Assembly: GCF_009912395.1 (NCBI RefSeq)
Contig: NZ_WNDO01000013.1
Span: 62,001 to 126,000, forward strand
DNA: 64,000 nt
Source: Luteibacter sp.
Lineage (GTDB): Bacteria > Pseudomonadota > Gammaproteobacteria > Xanthomonadales > Rhodanobacteraceae
Reading direction: 5' to 3'
The translations under genes and the position numbers were made by a program. Every line of letters starts with the position of its first letter. The stretch's first letter is position 1. This document shows positions 1 through 7,673 of the stretch, one piece after another. The notes beneath the pieces are model-generated. The model did no database searches and had not been told where the DNA came from. It was given only the letters and a program-made list of their open reading frames with translations.

Positions 1-1652
1 GGCGCTTCGCCTTCCTCGTGGGCGTATCGCACCTGCAATCGAATGGCCAACCCCTGGTGTACGCCACGCAAAACCAATCGACCCGCCCAGGCACGTTGAA
101 CCCGGTGACCGGCGCCATCGGCGATACCGGGGCCAATGGCCTGCCCCGCCAGGTGATCGGCATCAACAGCGAAGGCCAGGAGGCGACGAGCCAGGACGAG
201 GCACACCTGCGCCTGACCTATGACATCACGCCCGAGCTGACGGGCGGCGTCACGGCCGGTTACTGGAAACAGGATCTCTCGCACCGCACCGATACCTTCC
301 TGCGCGATGCCTCGGGGCAACCGGTCTGGTCGGGTCCGGTGAGCATTGGCGGTCGCACCTACACCTTGCCCGCGAACTTCTTCGCGCCCAGCACTCGACA
401 GAGCCGAAACTATCTCTATGGCATCTCATTGGGCACGCATCGCGACACGGGCTGGAACGTAGAAGGCAACGCCTCCTACTTCGACATGGATCGCAATCGC
501 GACCGCGTGGCATCCGCCTTTACCGACAATGGCCCAGGCCTGCTGACCGCCGGCGACGGCAGTCGCTGGCGAACCTTCGACCTGCGCGCCAGCCATACCC
601 CGGATACACAGGGACCCAACACGCACACCGTCAGCTTCGGCTATCACTTCGATGGCTATCGCCTGCGTAACGAGAACTACGCGCTCGACCAGTGGCGCGA
701 CGGTGGCGCAGGCGCGTTCACAGGCGGTAACGGCGGCAGTACGCAGACCCAGGCGGTCTATCTACAGGATGCCTGGCAGCTGGACGAACGCTGGAAACTC
801 ACCACCGGCGCACGCTACGAGCAGTGGCGCGCCTTCGGAGGCTCACGCTCCACCGCCGCGGCGACCACGGGTTACCCGGAACGAAAGGAATCGCATACCT
901 CGCCCAAGGCGTCGCTCAGCTACGCGGCCAGCGATTCGCTCACACTGCGCCTCTCCGGCGCGCGCGCCTATCGCTTCCCGACGGTGAGCGAACTGTTCCA
1001 GGGCACGTTCAATGGTATTTCACTGGTCAACAACGACCCGAACCTCAAGCCGGAAAACGATCTGTCGCGGGAGTTGTCCGCTGAGTGGTATCGCATCAAC
1101 GGCGTGGCGCGCTTCACCCTGTTCCGCAGCGATACCCGCAACGCGCTCTTCAGTCAGACGGACACAACGGTATTTCCCAATATCACCAACGTGCAGAACG
1201 TCTCGTTGGTGCGCACACGCGGTGCGGAAGCCAGTTACGACGGCGTGGGCGTGCTTTGGCCTTGGCTCGACCTGACGGCGAATGCGACCTATACCCAGGC
1301 AACGACCGTGCGCAATCCGCGCAACCCTGCCTCGGTGGGCAAGCAGTTCTATCGCATTCCACGCTGGCGTGCGAACCTGGTGGCCACCTGGCATGCGAGC
1401 GAGCGTATCGCGCTGACCTTGGCGGGTCGCTATTCGGGGCGGCAATACAACACGCTCGACCATAGCGACGTGAACCCCGACACGTTCGGCGGTGCCAGCG
1501 ACTTCCTCACCTTCGACGGCAAGCTGACCTGGAAAGCCAATGAGCATGTCGACCTCGGCGTCGGTGTCGACAACCTCACCAACCGCCGTTACTACGTTTA
1601 CTACCCCTACCCGTCACGAACATGGCTGGTCGAAGCAAAGTTTCACCTTTAA
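1..1652 (+). CDS. TonB-dependent outer-membrane receptor, 3' part (5' end outside window)
   Basis: The frame is open from the first bases of the window to TAA at 1650-1652, giving about 550 residues that match the beta-barrel half of a TonB-dependent receptor. It has repeated alternating aromatic/polar barrel strands, a mid-barrel RLSGARAYRFPTVSELFQG block, the late DLGVGVDNLTNRRYY motif typical of the last strands, and a C-terminal aromatic-rich strand ending in F-H-L. The plug domain, TonB box and signal peptide are outside the window. Known role of the family: proton-motive-force-driven uptake of siderophores, glycans or peptides across the outer membrane; the substrate cannot be told from this fragment. 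It converges on the lanthipeptide synthetase gene, with the two stop codons overlapping at 1649-1652, so the genes share no space for a terminator. Confidence 0.9.
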   Translation, partial: RFAFLVGVSHLQSNGQPLVYATQNQSTRPGTLNPVTGAIGDTGANGLPRQVIGINSEGQEATSQDEAHLRLTYDITPELTGGVTAGYWKQDLSHRTDTFLRDASGQPVWSGPVSIGGRTYTLPANFFAPSTRQSRNYLYGISLGTHRDTGWNVEGNASYFDMDRNRDRVASAFTDNGPGLLTAGDGSRWRTFDLRASHTPDTQGPNTHTVSFGYHFDGYRLRNENYALDQWRDGGAGAFTGGNGGSTQTQAVYLQDAWQLDERWKLTTGARYEQWRAFGGSRSTAAATTGYPERKESHTSPKASLSYAASDSLTLRLSGARAYRFPTVSELFQGTFNGISLVNNDPNLKPENDLSRELSAEWYRINGVARFTLFRSDTRNALFSQTDTTVFPNITNVQNVSLVRTRGAEASYDGVGVLWPWLDLTANATYTQATTVRNPRNPASVGKQFYRIPRWRANLVATWHASERIALTLAGRYSGRQYNTLDHSDVNPDTFGGASDFLTFDGKLTWKANEHVDLGVGVDNLTNRRYYVYYPYPSRTWLVEAKFHL

Positions 1653-4369
1653 GCGGACACCGCCTTTTGTGCATCCGCCATGGATGGCAGGTGCTCGTCG
1701 AGCATGAAGGACGCAAAACCACCCCGCCTCAGCCGATGGAAAAACATGGCGACGCCCGCGCTGCCGGTCGCAAGGTCGCAACTCAAGCGAAGTAACCGGC
1801 TCCCTGGAATGGCCAGTCCATCGGGCCGCCGGATCAGGAACGGCTCGATCCCGGTAGCCACCTTGCGTGCCTCGCGCAGATAGATGTCCGCGCGATCGGG
1901 AAGAAACGTGGCCAGGTCGAGCAGGGTCTCGCCAATGCCCGCCAAGCCCTCAAACAGACTCGGATGCATGGCATAGGGACGAAATAGGTCCGCTTCGCCG
2001 GTAAGCACCATGTCCTGGTAGCGCCGATCGCCCGTGACCGCGTACATGCGAGCCGCCACCGCGACGACACCCGCCGTTCCCTGCGCCAGATAGGGAGAGG
2101 GAATGCCGTACTCCAGCGATGACGGCCAACTGGGGTCCCCGTCGGGGTTCGGGCGCCGTTGGGCGAAGTCGAACTCCAGGGCGGACTGAGCCGCTTCGAT
2201 GAACGCCCGCTCGCCGGTCGCCACATGAAGATGCATGAGGAAAAGGGCGATGCCGGAGGCCCCCTGCGCCAGACCGACCGGCTGTCGCCCATTCATTGAC
2301 CAGTGCATACCCTGCTCGTGACGACCAGCCGCACGCAACAGCGCTTCACCCACGTCCTTTGCGTCCGTCAGGAAACCGGTGTTCGATGTCGCATGCCACG
2401 CCTTGATGCATCCAAGGCCCCACCCCGCCATACCCTGATACAAACCAGGCTCCACCCAGGCGGCTGGAGTCATCCCGGACAGATTGCGCATCAACGTCCC
2501 GGCCCTGTCATCCTCCCCCATATCGAACAGGACCCACGCGATACCGGTATCGCCCGTCATGAAACTGGCCCCTCGACCACCCGCCTTGACCGTACCCTCG
2601 AGAAGATACCGCCGGGTCTCGGGATGGACCTTGCCGGTGATCGTGCGGTAGGCATGCGCTATACCCGCCGCACCATGGGCGATACCCCAGGGATGGGTTT
2701 CGAATACACCGACATCCGCTGGCACAAAGCGATCGGGCCTGGACTGCGAGGCCCGTGCATCGATAAATCGCACCAGTTCAGCGACCGGCTCACAGACAGT
2801 GGGATGTTCTACCACGCGATGGGGAACCGGGAGAGTCCCTTCGTCCATCGTTGCCACCACCTCGCGCAAGCGAGCCATGACCCACTGCGGCCGGGGCCGG
2901 CTCGCTGGATCGCAGCAGGTCAACTGCTCCACCAGATCGATCAGGATGGGGGGATAGCCCATGCTGCGTACCATCGACGCGACGAAACGCGAGGCTGCCC
3001 CGCGGTCCAGGGTAAGCATGGTGTTGACCGGCATCACGGCTGCGAACAGATTGGCGCCGAATGCGTAGTAGTCCTCCTCGATCGCCAATGACAATTCTGA
3101 TCGGTCCGGGCAGAGCGACGTGAATCCGGGTGTCCGCAAATCGATCGGCGCATCCATGCCGTGTTCGATAGCCGCCTCCAGGTCGATGAAGCGGACACGG
3201 CCATCGGCATCGACGATGCAGTTGTCTGACGACAGGTCGCCAATGGAAATATTTTCGGCATGCACGCGTTCCATCGCGTCGGCAAGATGGGTGAAGACCT
3301 TGCAGATGTCCTTGAGATAGGACGTCACGTCGCCACGGGTCGCCCTGCACTTCACCCATGGATATCGCCGGCCCAACCAAGCTCGAAGCGTATTGCCTTC
3401 TAGGTACTCCTCCACGAGGAAGGTGTGCTCCCAATCCCGGAAGTGAGCGAAGGGCCGAGGCGTGACATCGAGCTCGGACAGGCGCTGGAGCAATCGAAAC
3501 TCCTTGCGCAAGGTAGCCGTGGCCCCGACACCTTCGCCCACGTTCGGCCGAGCCTCCTTGACGACGACGCGTCGGCCATCGTGGAGATCGTCGGCAAGGT
3601 ACACACCGCCCGCCGCGGAAAACGCCAGCGCCTTGTGAACCCTGAACCGCCCACCGCCGATGACGACATTCGACGTGGAGCCACCCGCCGGCTCGTTGCC
3701 GAAGGGATCTTTCAGCCAGTTGGGTAGCCAATACAGGGGCTGACGCGTATCCACGAGCTTGCTTCCATCCGGTGCGGTGATCAGCCACTCGCGCCGCCCA
3801 TCGGTACGAATCCGAGAGTCGGACACGATGCCGCCATACCGGTAATGCAGTACGCTGGAATCAAGATAGCGTCGGTCGGTCAGGATGCACGGACCCTCAT
3901 ATCCGGACAGGGAGGAATGCAGGTCCTCCATGACGCTGCGGAATTCGTGGATATCACGCGGGTAAATCGTGATGAACTTGCCGGAGGACGACCGCGAGCA
4001 ACGCTTTCCATTGATAGCACGAAGGAAAGGAAGATCCGCGGCGAACTTGAACGCGACGCCGCGCTCCACCAGAAGCGCGATGACGATGGAGAGCACGATG
4101 CGCGCCGTATCCTCCACCGAGGAGACGTGGATTTTCCAGCCCTGGGCGGGAAGGACGAGCGTCGCCGGCCGACAATGCATCCAGATATCGGAACGTACCA
4201 GCTTCCAGTCACGAAATCTCAGCGGATGTCCCGCACGACTGCATCGACGATCGAGAATGCTCTTCGCTAGATCGACGAAATCCTCATCCTGGATGAGCCG
4301 CTGGCTGGGAGAATCGAAGTAGAGCTTATCGACGCCGAGAAAGGGCGTGAAATCGACGCGAGGTTCCAT
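1649..4369 (-). CDS. lanKC: Class III lanthipeptide synthetase LanKC
   Basis: This 906-residue protein has the three-part layout of LanKC. The N-terminal ~210 residues resemble the OspF-like phospho-Ser/Thr lyase, with motifs GWKIHVSS, FKFAADLPFL, SGKFITIYP and GPCILTDRRY. A kinase domain follows, with VVVKEARP (Lys about 271), a GDLSSDN catalytic loop (Asp about 377) and FIDLEAA as the DFG equivalent. The C-terminal half (about 540-890) has the repeated G-x-x-G helices of LanC cyclases (AHGAAGIAHAY, LAQGASGIALF, FEGLAGIGE). I see no CHG or W-C-x-G zinc ligands, which points to class III rather than class IV. Family knowledge: such enzymes phosphorylate, eliminate and cyclise Ser/Thr/Cys in a cognate precursor. 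A precursor gene (4538-4663) lies 168 bp upstream on the same strand, separated by a strong hairpin. The ATG at 4369 is preceded by an AGGAATGGG stretch. Confidence 0.92.
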   Translation of the reverse strand: MEPRVDFTPFLGVDKLYFDSPSQRLIQDEDFVDLAKSILDRRCSRAGHPLRFRDWKLVRSDIWMHCRPATLVLPAQGWKIHVSSVEDTARIVLSIVIALLVERGVAFKFAADLPFLRAINGKRCSRSSSGKFITIYPRDIHEFRSVMEDLHSSLSGYEGPCILTDRRYLDSSVLHYRYGGIVSDSRIRTDGRREWLITAPDGSKLVDTRQPLYWLPNWLKDPFGNEPAGGSTSNVVIGGGRFRVHKALAFSAAGGVYLADDLHDGRRVVVKEARPNVGEGVGATATLRKEFRLLQRLSELDVTPRPFAHFRDWEHTFLVEEYLEGNTLRAWLGRRYPWVKCRATRGDVTSYLKDICKVFTHLADAMERVHAENISIGDLSSDNCIVDADGRVRFIDLEAAIEHGMDAPIDLRTPGFTSLCPDRSELSLAIEEDYYAFGANLFAAVMPVNTMLTLDRGAASRFVASMVRSMGYPPILIDLVEQLTCCDPASRPRPQWVMARLREVVATMDEGTLPVPHRVVEHPTVCEPVAELVRFIDARASQSRPDRFVPADVGVFETHPWGIAHGAAGIAHAYRTITGKVHPETRRYLLEGTVKAGGRGASFMTGDTGIAWVLFDMGEDDRAGTLMRNLSGMTPAAWVEPGLYQGMAGWGLGCIKAWHATSNTGFLTDAKDVGEALLRAAGRHEQGMHWSMNGRQPVGLAQGASGIALFLMHLHVATGERAFIEAAQSALEFDFAQRRPNPDGDPSWPSSLEYGIPSPYLAQGTAGVVAVAARMYAVTGDRRYQDMVLTGEADLFRPYAMHPSLFEGLAGIGETLLDLATFLPDRADIYLREARKVATGIEPFLIRRPDGLAIPGSRLLRLSCDLATGSAGVAMFFHRLRRGGFASFMLDEHLPSMADAQKAVSA

Positions 4370-4394
4370 GGATACCCATTCCTATACAAAGTAC

Positions 4395-4428
4395 CGGCAT
4401 GCAAGGGGCCGGACCCCCTTGCATGCCG
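4395..4428 (-). terminator. Perfect 14-bp inverted repeat between precursor and LanKC genes
   Basis: Arms CGGCATGCAAGGGG (4395-4408) and CCCCTTGCATGCCG (4415-4428) enclose a 6-nt loop. No U-tract follows on the minus strand, so it is better read as an attenuating or transcript-stabilising hairpin than a full terminator. Comparable hairpins between lantibiotic structural and modification genes make the peptide mRNA far more abundant than the enzyme mRNA; that role is inferred here. Confidence 0.6.
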
Positions 4429-4537
4429 CTTCCCTTATAAGGTCTTGCGTGACCTTTACGGTCCTACCTGACGGAATCCCTTGACCCCGCAGGTCGTCCC
4501 GACCCGTTTGTCATGCCTGGCGTTACATAGTCGGCGA

Positions 4538-4663
4538 TTAGCCGAAGCAACCAAGGCTGTACGTACTGGTATCGGTAACGGCCCACCATGCCGTCATGCC
4601 TTCTTCTTCGAACATCTGAAGCAACGGCACTACGTTTGCGCTGTCCTTGTCATGGTCATTCAT
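4538..4663 (-). CDS. lanA: Lanthipeptide precursor peptide (41 aa)
   Basis: A 41-residue ORF starts at ATG 4661-4663 behind a clear ribosome-binding site (GGAGG, 8 nt upstream) and ends at TAA 4538-4540. The N-terminal half is acidic and helical-looking and contains VVPLLQMFEEEG (residues 11-22). This fits the hydrophobic-x-x-L-Q recognition motif of class III leaders, such as ILELQ in labyrinthopeptin precursors. The C-terminal half is rich in Thr/Ser (T24, T30, T32, S33, T34, S36) with a single Cys39 near the end. S33-x-x-S36-x-x-C39 closely resembles the Ser-x2-Ser-x(2-5)-Cys labionin pattern, so one labionin or lanthionine ring is expected. It lies directly upstream of lanKC on the same strand. 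The leader cleavage site is not obvious; the Ala/Trp stretch at 25-28 is a candidate boundary. I infer the function from context and motifs. Confidence 0.8.
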   Translation of the reverse strand: MNDHDKDSANVVPLLQMFEEEGMTAWWAVTDTSTYSLGCFG

Positions 4664-4690
4664 GTCCTTATCCTCCGTGTCGGTATGGTC

Positions 4691-4765
4691 CCGTATTGCA
4701 CCACCTGGGAAGTCCGGGGGGTGCGGGGTGAATCTACGTAGCAGCGACGTGACGGAGCAATACGG
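4691..4765 (-). promoter_or_regulatory. Candidate lanA promoter with flanking 9-bp inverted repeats
   Basis: CCGTATTGC at 4691-4699 and its exact inverse GCAATACGG at 4757-4765 flank a weak sigma-70-like promoter on the minus strand. The promoter would be -35 TTGCTC at 4755-4760 and -10 TAGATT at 4731-4736, with an 18-bp spacer. One repeat overlaps the -35 and the other lies in the predicted leader about 28 bp before the start codon. Such paired sites suit a looping regulator, possibly the adjacent response regulator; this is inference. Confidence 0.35.
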
Positions 4766-4843
4766 CGCACATGCATTTCAATGAAAAGAAGGCCAGTACG
4801 ACCGACTTTCGGCGTCGCCTGGCCGAATTCGGTCATGTCGGGC

Positions 4844-4857
4844 GTCCGCGCGCGGAC
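4844..4857. promoter_or_regulatory. 14-bp perfect palindrome upstream of lanA
   Basis: GTCCGCGCGCGGAC is a perfect palindrome about 180 bp upstream of the precursor start and just past the sensor-kinase stop codon. A further GCGGAC half-site follows at 4872-4877. It could be an upstream activator site or the end-hairpin of the kinase transcript. In GC-rich DNA, chance is also possible. Confidence 0.3.
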
Positions 4858-4879
4858 AGATCCGTTCGCTAGCGGACGC

Positions 4880-6244
4880 TCAGGTGGGGATGCCAAAGGG
4901 AAGTCGCACCACCGCCAGGGCGCCTGGCCCCGCGTCCCGCGATCTCAGCTCGACCGAGCCACCGTGGGCTTCGACGATGAGCCGGCTCAGGCTCAAGCCA
5001 ATCCCCGCCCCGTCCGGTTTCGTCGTGAAGAACGGCACAAACAGGCAGTCGCTGGCCGGCAGCCCTACGCCTTCGTCCTCGATGGTCACGACGACATGCT
5101 CGATTTCGATACGCCAGTCGAGCCAGACCCGGCCTTCCGAATCCCGCGCAAGGGCCGACTCCACCGCGTTACGCAAGAGGTTGACGAAAGCCTGCCCCAA
5201 CTGGTCTTCGTCGCCATCGACCACGGCGGACCGCTGCCCGACCATTTCAACAACCAGACGAGACTCCAGCCGGACCAATCGTGCCAGCGATTCGTCGAGA
5301 CGAAAACGCGTGCGCTGCAACGGTGGCAGGCGCGCGAGTCGACCGTAACCGGCGAGGAACCGGGCCAGACCCGCGGCACGGCGCTCAATGGCATCCAGAC
5401 CATCCTTTACCGTCTGTCGCGCCGTCTCGGGGGACTCCTTGTCCAGCAAAACAGCCAGGCTCCCTGCAAGTGAACCGATCGGTGTCAGCGAGTTGTTTAG
5501 CTCGTAGCTCAACACGCGGATCAGCCGCTGCCAGGCGCGCCGCTCCTCTTCGCTCAGCGCAGCGCTCATGTCGTGCAGCATCACCAGGACATGCTCGCGT
5601 CCCGCGCTGTACCAGACGGCCCGTCTCACGACCCAACGCCCCCTCCCCGAGGGAAAATGATGATCCAGGATGCTGTCGTCACGGGCAGCCAATGCCGGAC
5701 CGAGACCGAGCTGGTCGGCGGCGCGGCCCACGACCGCCGTACGCTCGGCGTGCAAGAGTCGCCGCGCGGCGGGATTGATAAGCCGCAGGACCCCGGTATC
5801 GTCCACCACGAAGACCGCACTGTTAAGCGCAACCAACGTCTTTCCCAGGAAACGCGAGGCCTCGGTGCGTTTTCTCCGGCCATCCCTCAACTCGTCGGAG
5901 AGGGCGTTGATATCGGCGATCAACGCCTGTAGCGGATCGCGGCGCCATTGGACGTGACCACGCAGACCGTAATCGCCTTCGCGCAGCGAGGCCAGCAAAT
6001 CGAACGCCGTGCCCACGGATGCGAGCAGACGTCGCCCGAGGAAGCGCCCTACGAGACCGCTTCCCAGGGCACCTGCGAGCAAAAGCATGAGCCGAGCCGA
6101 TAGCGGCAGATCGTTCCGGCATACCAATACCACGGCCACGAGCGCCAGCGGTAAGGTGTACCAGAAAGCCCAGACCATGGCTCGACGACGAAGCAAACGC
6201 GGATGGGCGACAGATGCAGAGGGTACTTCCGACGGGGTCGTCAT
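4880..6244 (-). CDS. Membrane sensor histidine kinase (NtrY-like) lacking the phospho-acceptor His
   Basis: About 454 residues starting at ATG 6244, behind AAGAGG; a GTG two codons earlier is possible. Two transmembrane helices (about 25-70) are followed by a linker, a PAS domain (about 125-225, LVALNSAVFVVDDTG) and a C-terminal kinase core. The ATP-binding domain looks intact: N-box AFVNLLRNAVESAL, G1 DEGVGLP, F-box FFTTKPDG and G2 GIGLSLSRLI. The dimerisation helix reads VLSYELNNSLTPI, where the family has S-H-E-[LI]-N-N-S-L. Tyr (codon TAC, 5504-5506, residue 247) thus replaces the phosphorylated His. The gene follows the response regulator gene by a few bases and precedes the precursor gene, so it belongs to the lanthipeptide locus. 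It may act as a pseudokinase or phosphatase, or the TAC may be a recent mutation. Confidence 0.88.
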   Translation of the reverse strand: MTTPSEVPSASVAHPRLLRRRAMVWAFWYTLPLALVAVVLVCRNDLPLSARLMLLLAGALGSGLVGRFLGRRLLASVGTAFDLLASLREGDYGLRGHVQWRRDPLQALIADINALSDELRDGRRKRTEASRFLGKTLVALNSAVFVVDDTGVLRLINPAARRLLHAERTAVVGRAADQLGLGPALAARDDSILDHHFPSGRGRWVVRRAVWYSAGREHVLVMLHDMSAALSEEERRAWQRLIRVLSYELNNSLTPIGSLAGSLAVLLDKESPETARQTVKDGLDAIERRAAGLARFLAGYGRLARLPPLQRTRFRLDESLARLVRLESRLVVEMVGQRSAVVDGDEDQLGQAFVNLLRNAVESALARDSEGRVWLDWRIEIEHVVVTIEDEGVGLPASDCLFVPFFTTKPDGAGIGLSLSRLIVEAHGGSVELRSRDAGPGALAVVRLPFGIPT

Positions 6245-6253
6245 AAGCACCTC

Positions 6254-7630
6254 TTACTCGACGTGCTCGAAGTGGCCCTTCGATTTCATCTTCTCGATGC
6301 GCCGGTACAGTGCCTGGCGGGAAATACCCAAGGCATCGGCGGCGCGCTGAAGGTTATGGTCATTTCGTTCCAGGGCGTTGCGTATCAACATTTCCTCGGC
6401 CTCCGGAAGCGTAAGGCGGTCCAGGAGCAGAGGCGAGTCGTCCTGGTTCGAGCACAACGCCAGTCCAGACGCATCGATTTCGTCATGGCTCGCCAGCAGT
6501 ACCGCGCGCTCGATGGAGTGCTCCAGCTCGCGAACGTTTCCCGGCCAGTGATAGCCACGCATCAGACGCTCCGCTGAAGGGGTGAAGATCATGGCGCACC
6601 GGCCCAATCGCCGGCATTCGCGTAAAAGGAAGTGCCGCGCCAGCGGTACGACATCTTCCACGCGCTCGCGCAAGGGAGGCAATTTGATTTGCATTGCATT
6701 GAGTCGATAAAGCAGGTCGCGCCGAAAACGATTCGAACGAATCGCCGCTTCGAGATCGGCGTTAGTGGTGGAGATGACCCGGACATCCACGCGGCGCGTA
6801 CGTGCCGCCCCCTCCCGCTCCAGCTCACCCTCCTCCAGCACACGGAGCAACTTCACCTGGTGAAAGAACGGAATGTTCACCACTTCCTCAAGAATCAGTG
6901 AACCGCCATGTGCAAGCTCGAAGCGCCCCGGTTTCGGCGTGGGCTTGTCTTCGCCAAACATGTCTTCGACGAAACGGGCCTCGGACAGGCTGCCCATGTC
7001 GACGCGTATGACCGTTTCCTCGCTACGCGGCGAAAGCGCATGAATCTCTCGTGCGAAAAGCGATTTTCCCGTGCCATTCTCCCCCAGAAGCAACACATTG
7101 GAATGCGTTGACACCACTTTCGATATCAGGTCGACCACACGACGCATGGACGAGGATTCACAGACACGCACCACATCGGATCCCTGCCTGGCCAGCAAGG
7201 CTTCGCCGCGAAGGCGACGATTTTCCTCGCGCATTTGGCCGAGCGCTATCTGACTGCGCACCGAATGCAGCATTCGCATGTTGTTCCATGGTTTTTCTAT
7301 GAAGTCCGCGGCCCCCAGCTGCATCGCCTTGACGGCTATCTCGACGCTACCCCATGCCGTCATCACCAGTAGCGGAAGATCGGGATATTCCTCGCGAAGA
7401 CGGGCGACGAGCGCCAGTCCATCATGACCCGATGTGGTGTCTGCGCCGTAATTCAGATCCAGCACCGCACAGGAGAACACCTTTGTCGAAACGGCAACCA
7501 TGGCGGCTGCAGGCGATTCCACCTGGACCGACGCGATGTTTTCCGTGCGCAACAGCATGTTCAAGGCCAACCGCACATCGGGGTGGTCATCGACCACCAA
7601 GACGGGCAGGCGTTCGTAAGAATCATGCAT
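6254..7630 (-). CDS. NtrC-family response regulator without a GAFTGA loop
   Basis: This 458-residue protein has a receiver domain (1-125, phosphorylatable Asp58 in VLDLNYG, Lys in FIEKPW), an AAA+ domain (about 150-385) and a Fis-type helix-turn-helix (about 405-458, QRAADALGISRQALYRR). Walker A is GENGTGKSLFA, and the Walker B region is GGSLILEEV with Glu in place of the usual Asp. Where sigma-54 activators have FGHEKGAFTGA followed by GRFE, this protein reads FGEDKPTPKPGRFE. The sigma-54-contacting loop is therefore deleted. It probably regulates through sigma-70 promoters or as a repressor. It is encoded three to nine bases upstream of its sensor kinase and 43 bp downstream of the ABC permease gene, forming one transcription unit. 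ATG 7630 has GGGAG upstream. Confidence 0.9.
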   Translation of the reverse strand: MHDSYERLPVLVVDDHPDVRLALNMLLRTENIASVQVESPAAAMVAVSTKVFSCAVLDLNYGADTTSGHDGLALVARLREEYPDLPLLVMTAWGSVEIAVKAMQLGAADFIEKPWNNMRMLHSVRSQIALGQMREENRRLRGEALLARQGSDVVRVCESSSMRRVVDLISKVVSTHSNVLLLGENGTGKSLFAREIHALSPRSEETVIRVDMGSLSEARFVEDMFGEDKPTPKPGRFELAHGGSLILEEVVNIPFFHQVKLLRVLEEGELEREGAARTRRVDVRVISTTNADLEAAIRSNRFRRDLLYRLNAMQIKLPPLRERVEDVVPLARHFLLRECRRLGRCAMIFTPSAERLMRGYHWPGNVRELEHSIERAVLLASHDEIDASGLALCSNQDDSPLLLDRLTLPEAEEMLIRNALERNDHNLQRAADALGISRQALYRRIEKMKSKGHFEHVE

Positions 7631-7673
7631 GGCGATACTCCCGTCTCGTCGTACTCATATCGGTAGGTGTCGG

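Noticed and set aside
1649-4369. Class IV (LanL) lanthipeptide synthetase
   Set aside because: The C-terminal cyclase domain lacks the Cys-Cys-His zinc ligands needed for class IV.
4440-4537. Second precursor peptide between lanA and lanKC
   Set aside because: The only short frame (about 15 codons) has no ribosome-binding site and no Cys.
4664-4780. Sigma-54 promoter for lanA
   Set aside because: No GG-N10-GC element with TGGC/TTGC character was found on the minus strand, and the local regulator lacks GAFTGA.
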